A stretch of 5,211 bases of DNA from Anaerolineae bacterium (GTDB taxonomy: Bacteria > Chloroflexota > Anaerolineae > Anaerolineales > UBA11858): NCBI GenBank assembly GCA_003694235.1, contig RFKO01000057.1:1-5211 (forward strand). The letters run 5' to 3'. Position 1 is the stretch's first letter. Every line of letters starts with the position of its first letter. The notes under the pieces were generated by a model. It was not told the DNA's origin, did no database searches, and was given only the letters and a program-made list of their open reading frames with translations. The position numbers and the translations under genes are program-made. Positions 1-5,211 of the stretch are shown in pieces.

Positions 1-1136
1 TGCCGGGCGCGCGCCAGCTCATACTCGCTCCGTCGTCGCACCACTTCCAGCCGATGGTTGAGATACACCCGCAGCGCCTGTTTCAGCGTCAACAGGCGCG
101 GTTCGCCTTCCACCAGCGCCAGCATGATCAGGCTGAAGGTGATGCGCATCGAACTGTGGCGATACAACTCTTGCAACACGAATTCGGCATCCGCGGTTTT
201 ACTCAATTCGATGACCACGCGCACGCCCTGACGGTCGGACTCGTCCCGCAGGTCGGCGATGCCCTCGATCTTTCCCTCGCGCGCCAGCTGAGCGATGCGC
301 TCCAGCAGCGTGGTTTTGTTGACCATGAAGGGGATTTCGGTAACCACGATGCGGCTGCGGCCGCGGCTCATCTCCTCGATGTGGGCCCGCGCCTGCACCT
401 GAATGCGCCCGCGCCCGGAGCCATACGCCTTCTTCAAACCGCCCTCTTCCGGCCGATCCACCACAATGCCGCCGGTAGGGAAATCCGGCCCCTTGATGAA
501 GCGCATCAACTCGTCCACGCCGATGCTGTCCAGCCGTCGCCAGTTCTCCAGCATGAACACCAGCGCGTCCACCACCTCGCCCAGGTTGTGCGGCGGGATG
601 CTGGTGGACATGCCCACCGCGATGCCGGTGATGCCGTTGACCAGCAGATTGGGCAGCGCGGCAGGCAGCACTTCCGGCTCGCGCAGCGTATCATCGAAAT
701 TGGTGGCGAAATCCACCGTATCTTTCTCGATATCGGCCAGCATGTGCATCGCCGCCGCCGAGAGACGCGCCTCGGTGTAGCGCATGGCCGCCGGAGAATC
801 GCCGTCCATGCTGCCGAAGTTGCCCTGCCCATCCACCAGCGGATAGCGCATGGAGAAATCCTGCGCCATGCGCGCCATGGCGTCGTAAACCGCCATATCG
901 CCATGCGGGTGATACTTACCCAGCACCTCGCCCACAATGCGCGCCGATTTTTTGTAGGCCGTATCCGGGCGCAAACCCATATCGTACATGGCGTACAGAA
1001 TTCGCCGGTGCACCGGCTTGAGACCGTCGCGCGCATCCGGCAGAGCGCGCGCCACAATCACGCTCATCGCATAGTCCAGGTAGGACTGCTGCATCTCGCG
1101 ATCGATATCAATTTGGCGAACCAGACCTACTTCCAT
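1..1136 (-). CDS. gyrA: DNA gyrase subunit A, N-terminal part (3' end beyond the left edge)
   Basis: This is the breakage-reunion subunit of a type IIA topoisomerase. With GyrB it cuts both DNA strands and passes a second duplex through, introducing negative supercoils in the cytoplasm. The frame is open from ATG 1136 to the edge: 378 complete codons, no stop in the window. The protein begins [20 protein letters not shown]. Visible landmarks are the [20 protein letters not shown] block (18-37), [12 protein letters not shown] (39-50), the winged-helix/QRDR segment with [12 protein letters not shown] (74-85), and [11 protein letters not shown] (116-126) with catalytic Tyr120 and neighbouring Arg119, equivalent to E. 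coli Tyr122/Arg121. Ile172 matches the DNA-intercalating E. coli Ile174. Residues about 215-345 match the tower domain, and the window ends near the coiled-coil arm. The start is fixed by a Shine-Dalgarno site 6 nt upstream and by family length. ParC is the alternative: the C-terminal GyrA box that would decide lies outside. The Ser83-equivalent is Met81, which is unusual. Confidence 0.93.
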   Translation of the reverse strand, partial: MEVGLVRQIDIDREMQQSYLDYAMSVIVARALPDARDGLKPVHRRILYAMYDMGLRPDTAYKKSARIVGEVLGKYHPHGDMAVYDAMARMAQDFSMRYPLVDGQGNFGSMDGDSPAAMRYTEARLSAAAMHMLADIEKDTVDFATNFDDTLREPEVLPAALPNLLVNGITGIAVGMSTSIPPHNLGEVVDALVFMLENWRRLDSIGVDELMRFIKGPDFPTGGIVVDRPEEGGLKKAYGSGRGRIQVQARAHIEEMSRGRSRIVVTEIPFMVNKTTLLERIAQLAREGKIEGIADLRDESDRQGVRVVIELSKTADAEFVLQELYRHSSMRITFSLIMLALVEGEPRLLTLKQALRVYLNHRLEVVRRRSEYELARAR

Positions 1137-1142
1137 GCGGTA

Positions 1143-1149
1143 CTCCCTC
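1143..1149 (-). promoter_or_regulatory. Shine-Dalgarno site of gyrA
   Basis: On the minus strand GAGGGAG lies 6 nt before the ATG at 1136, a good match and spacing for 16S rRNA pairing. It supports that ATG as the start. The only other nearby ATG (1156) is out of frame and closes after two codons. Confidence 0.8.
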
Positions 1150-1181
1150 AGTTCATGGTAAAAGGAACATTTGTGCGAAGA

Positions 1182-1190
1182 ATTATATCA
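1182..1190 (-). promoter_or_regulatory. Extended -10 promoter for gyrA
   Basis: The minus strand reads TGATATAAT, a perfect extended -10 element (TG-n-TATAAT) for the housekeeping sigma factor. The predicted start of transcription is about 1174-1176, giving a leader of roughly 38-40 nt before the gyrA ATG. At 17-bp spacing the -35 hexamer is AGGGGA, a poor match, so the promoter probably relies on the extended -10. A better hexamer, TTGAGA, sits 22 bp upstream of TATAAT, which is too far for a normal -35. The element lies in the only AT-rich stretch of the window, just after the rpoC terminator. This is sequence inference; no mapped start is available. Confidence 0.75.
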
Positions 1191-1198
1191 CGAGCCAC

Positions 1199-1235
1199 AA
1201 AAAATCCCCTCTCAACGCCAGGGATGAGAGGGGAT
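1199..1235 (-). terminator. Rho-independent terminator of rpoC
   Basis: In the minus-strand transcript ATCCCCTCTCA (1235-1225) pairs perfectly with TGAGAGGGGAT (1214-1204), an 11-bp stem with a 10-nt loop. Five U residues follow directly (1203-1199). The hairpin begins 26 nt after the rpoC stop codon, so it should end the transcript carrying rpoC. On the plus strand the hairpin is followed by GAAAC and no T tract, so it is expected to work in one direction only. Confidence 0.93.
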
Positions 1236-1261
1236 GAAACAGACGTACCGGTGACGATCCC

Positions 1262-5211
<3,950 letters not shown>

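Noticed and set aside
506..1057. A 183-codon minus-strand open frame overlapping gyrA.
   Set aside because: It is an alternative frame of gyrA, rich in Arg, Trp and Cys. The true gyrA frame carries every expected motif with no frameshift.
1148..1156. A two-codon upstream reading frame (ATG AAC TGA) in the gyrA leader, whose stop overlaps the Shine-Dalgarno site.
   Set aside because: No ribosome binding site precedes it, and so short a frame occurs easily by chance. There is no evidence that it regulates gyrA.
1204..1235. The terminator hairpin acting in both directions.
   Set aside because: On the plus strand the stem is followed by GAAACAGACG with no T tract, and no plus-strand gene reads into it.

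Overview
The window holds parts of two large housekeeping genes, both on the minus strand, and a compact regulatory junction between them. Neither gene is complete. rpoC (RNA polymerase beta-prime subunit) enters from the right edge and stops at 1262. gyrA (DNA gyrase subunit A) starts at 1136 and runs off the left edge. Nothing on the plus strand looks like a real gene.

The organism is a bacterium with a GC-rich genome (roughly 60% by eye). The beta-prime subunit has no large insertion inside the trigger loop, which rules out the proteobacterial arrangement. Instead it carries a long, charged, coiled-coil-like insertion in the N-terminal clamp region. That insertion, and the sequence leading into it ([17 protein letters not shown]), look to me most like Chloroflexota, perhaps Anaerolineae. 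This is an impression from memory of the family, not a search result.

Layout, in the direction of transcription (right to left): 5211-1262 rpoC, missing roughly its first 115-125 codons; 1235-1199 a strong intrinsic terminator; 1190-1182 a perfect extended -10 promoter element; 1149-1143 a Shine-Dalgarno site; 1136-1 gyrA, its first 378 codons. The 125-bp junction thus ends the rpoC transcript and starts a separate gyrA transcript. The promoter's -35 region lies inside the terminator's 3' arm.

The two products are linked functionally: RNA polymerase generates supercoils ahead of it and gyrase removes them. I see no previously undescribed system here. The points worth a second look are the beta-prime clamp insertion, a Met at the quinolone-contact Ser position of GyrA, a Leu in place of the usual Met in the trigger loop, an unusually basic rudder, and the terminator/promoter overlap.
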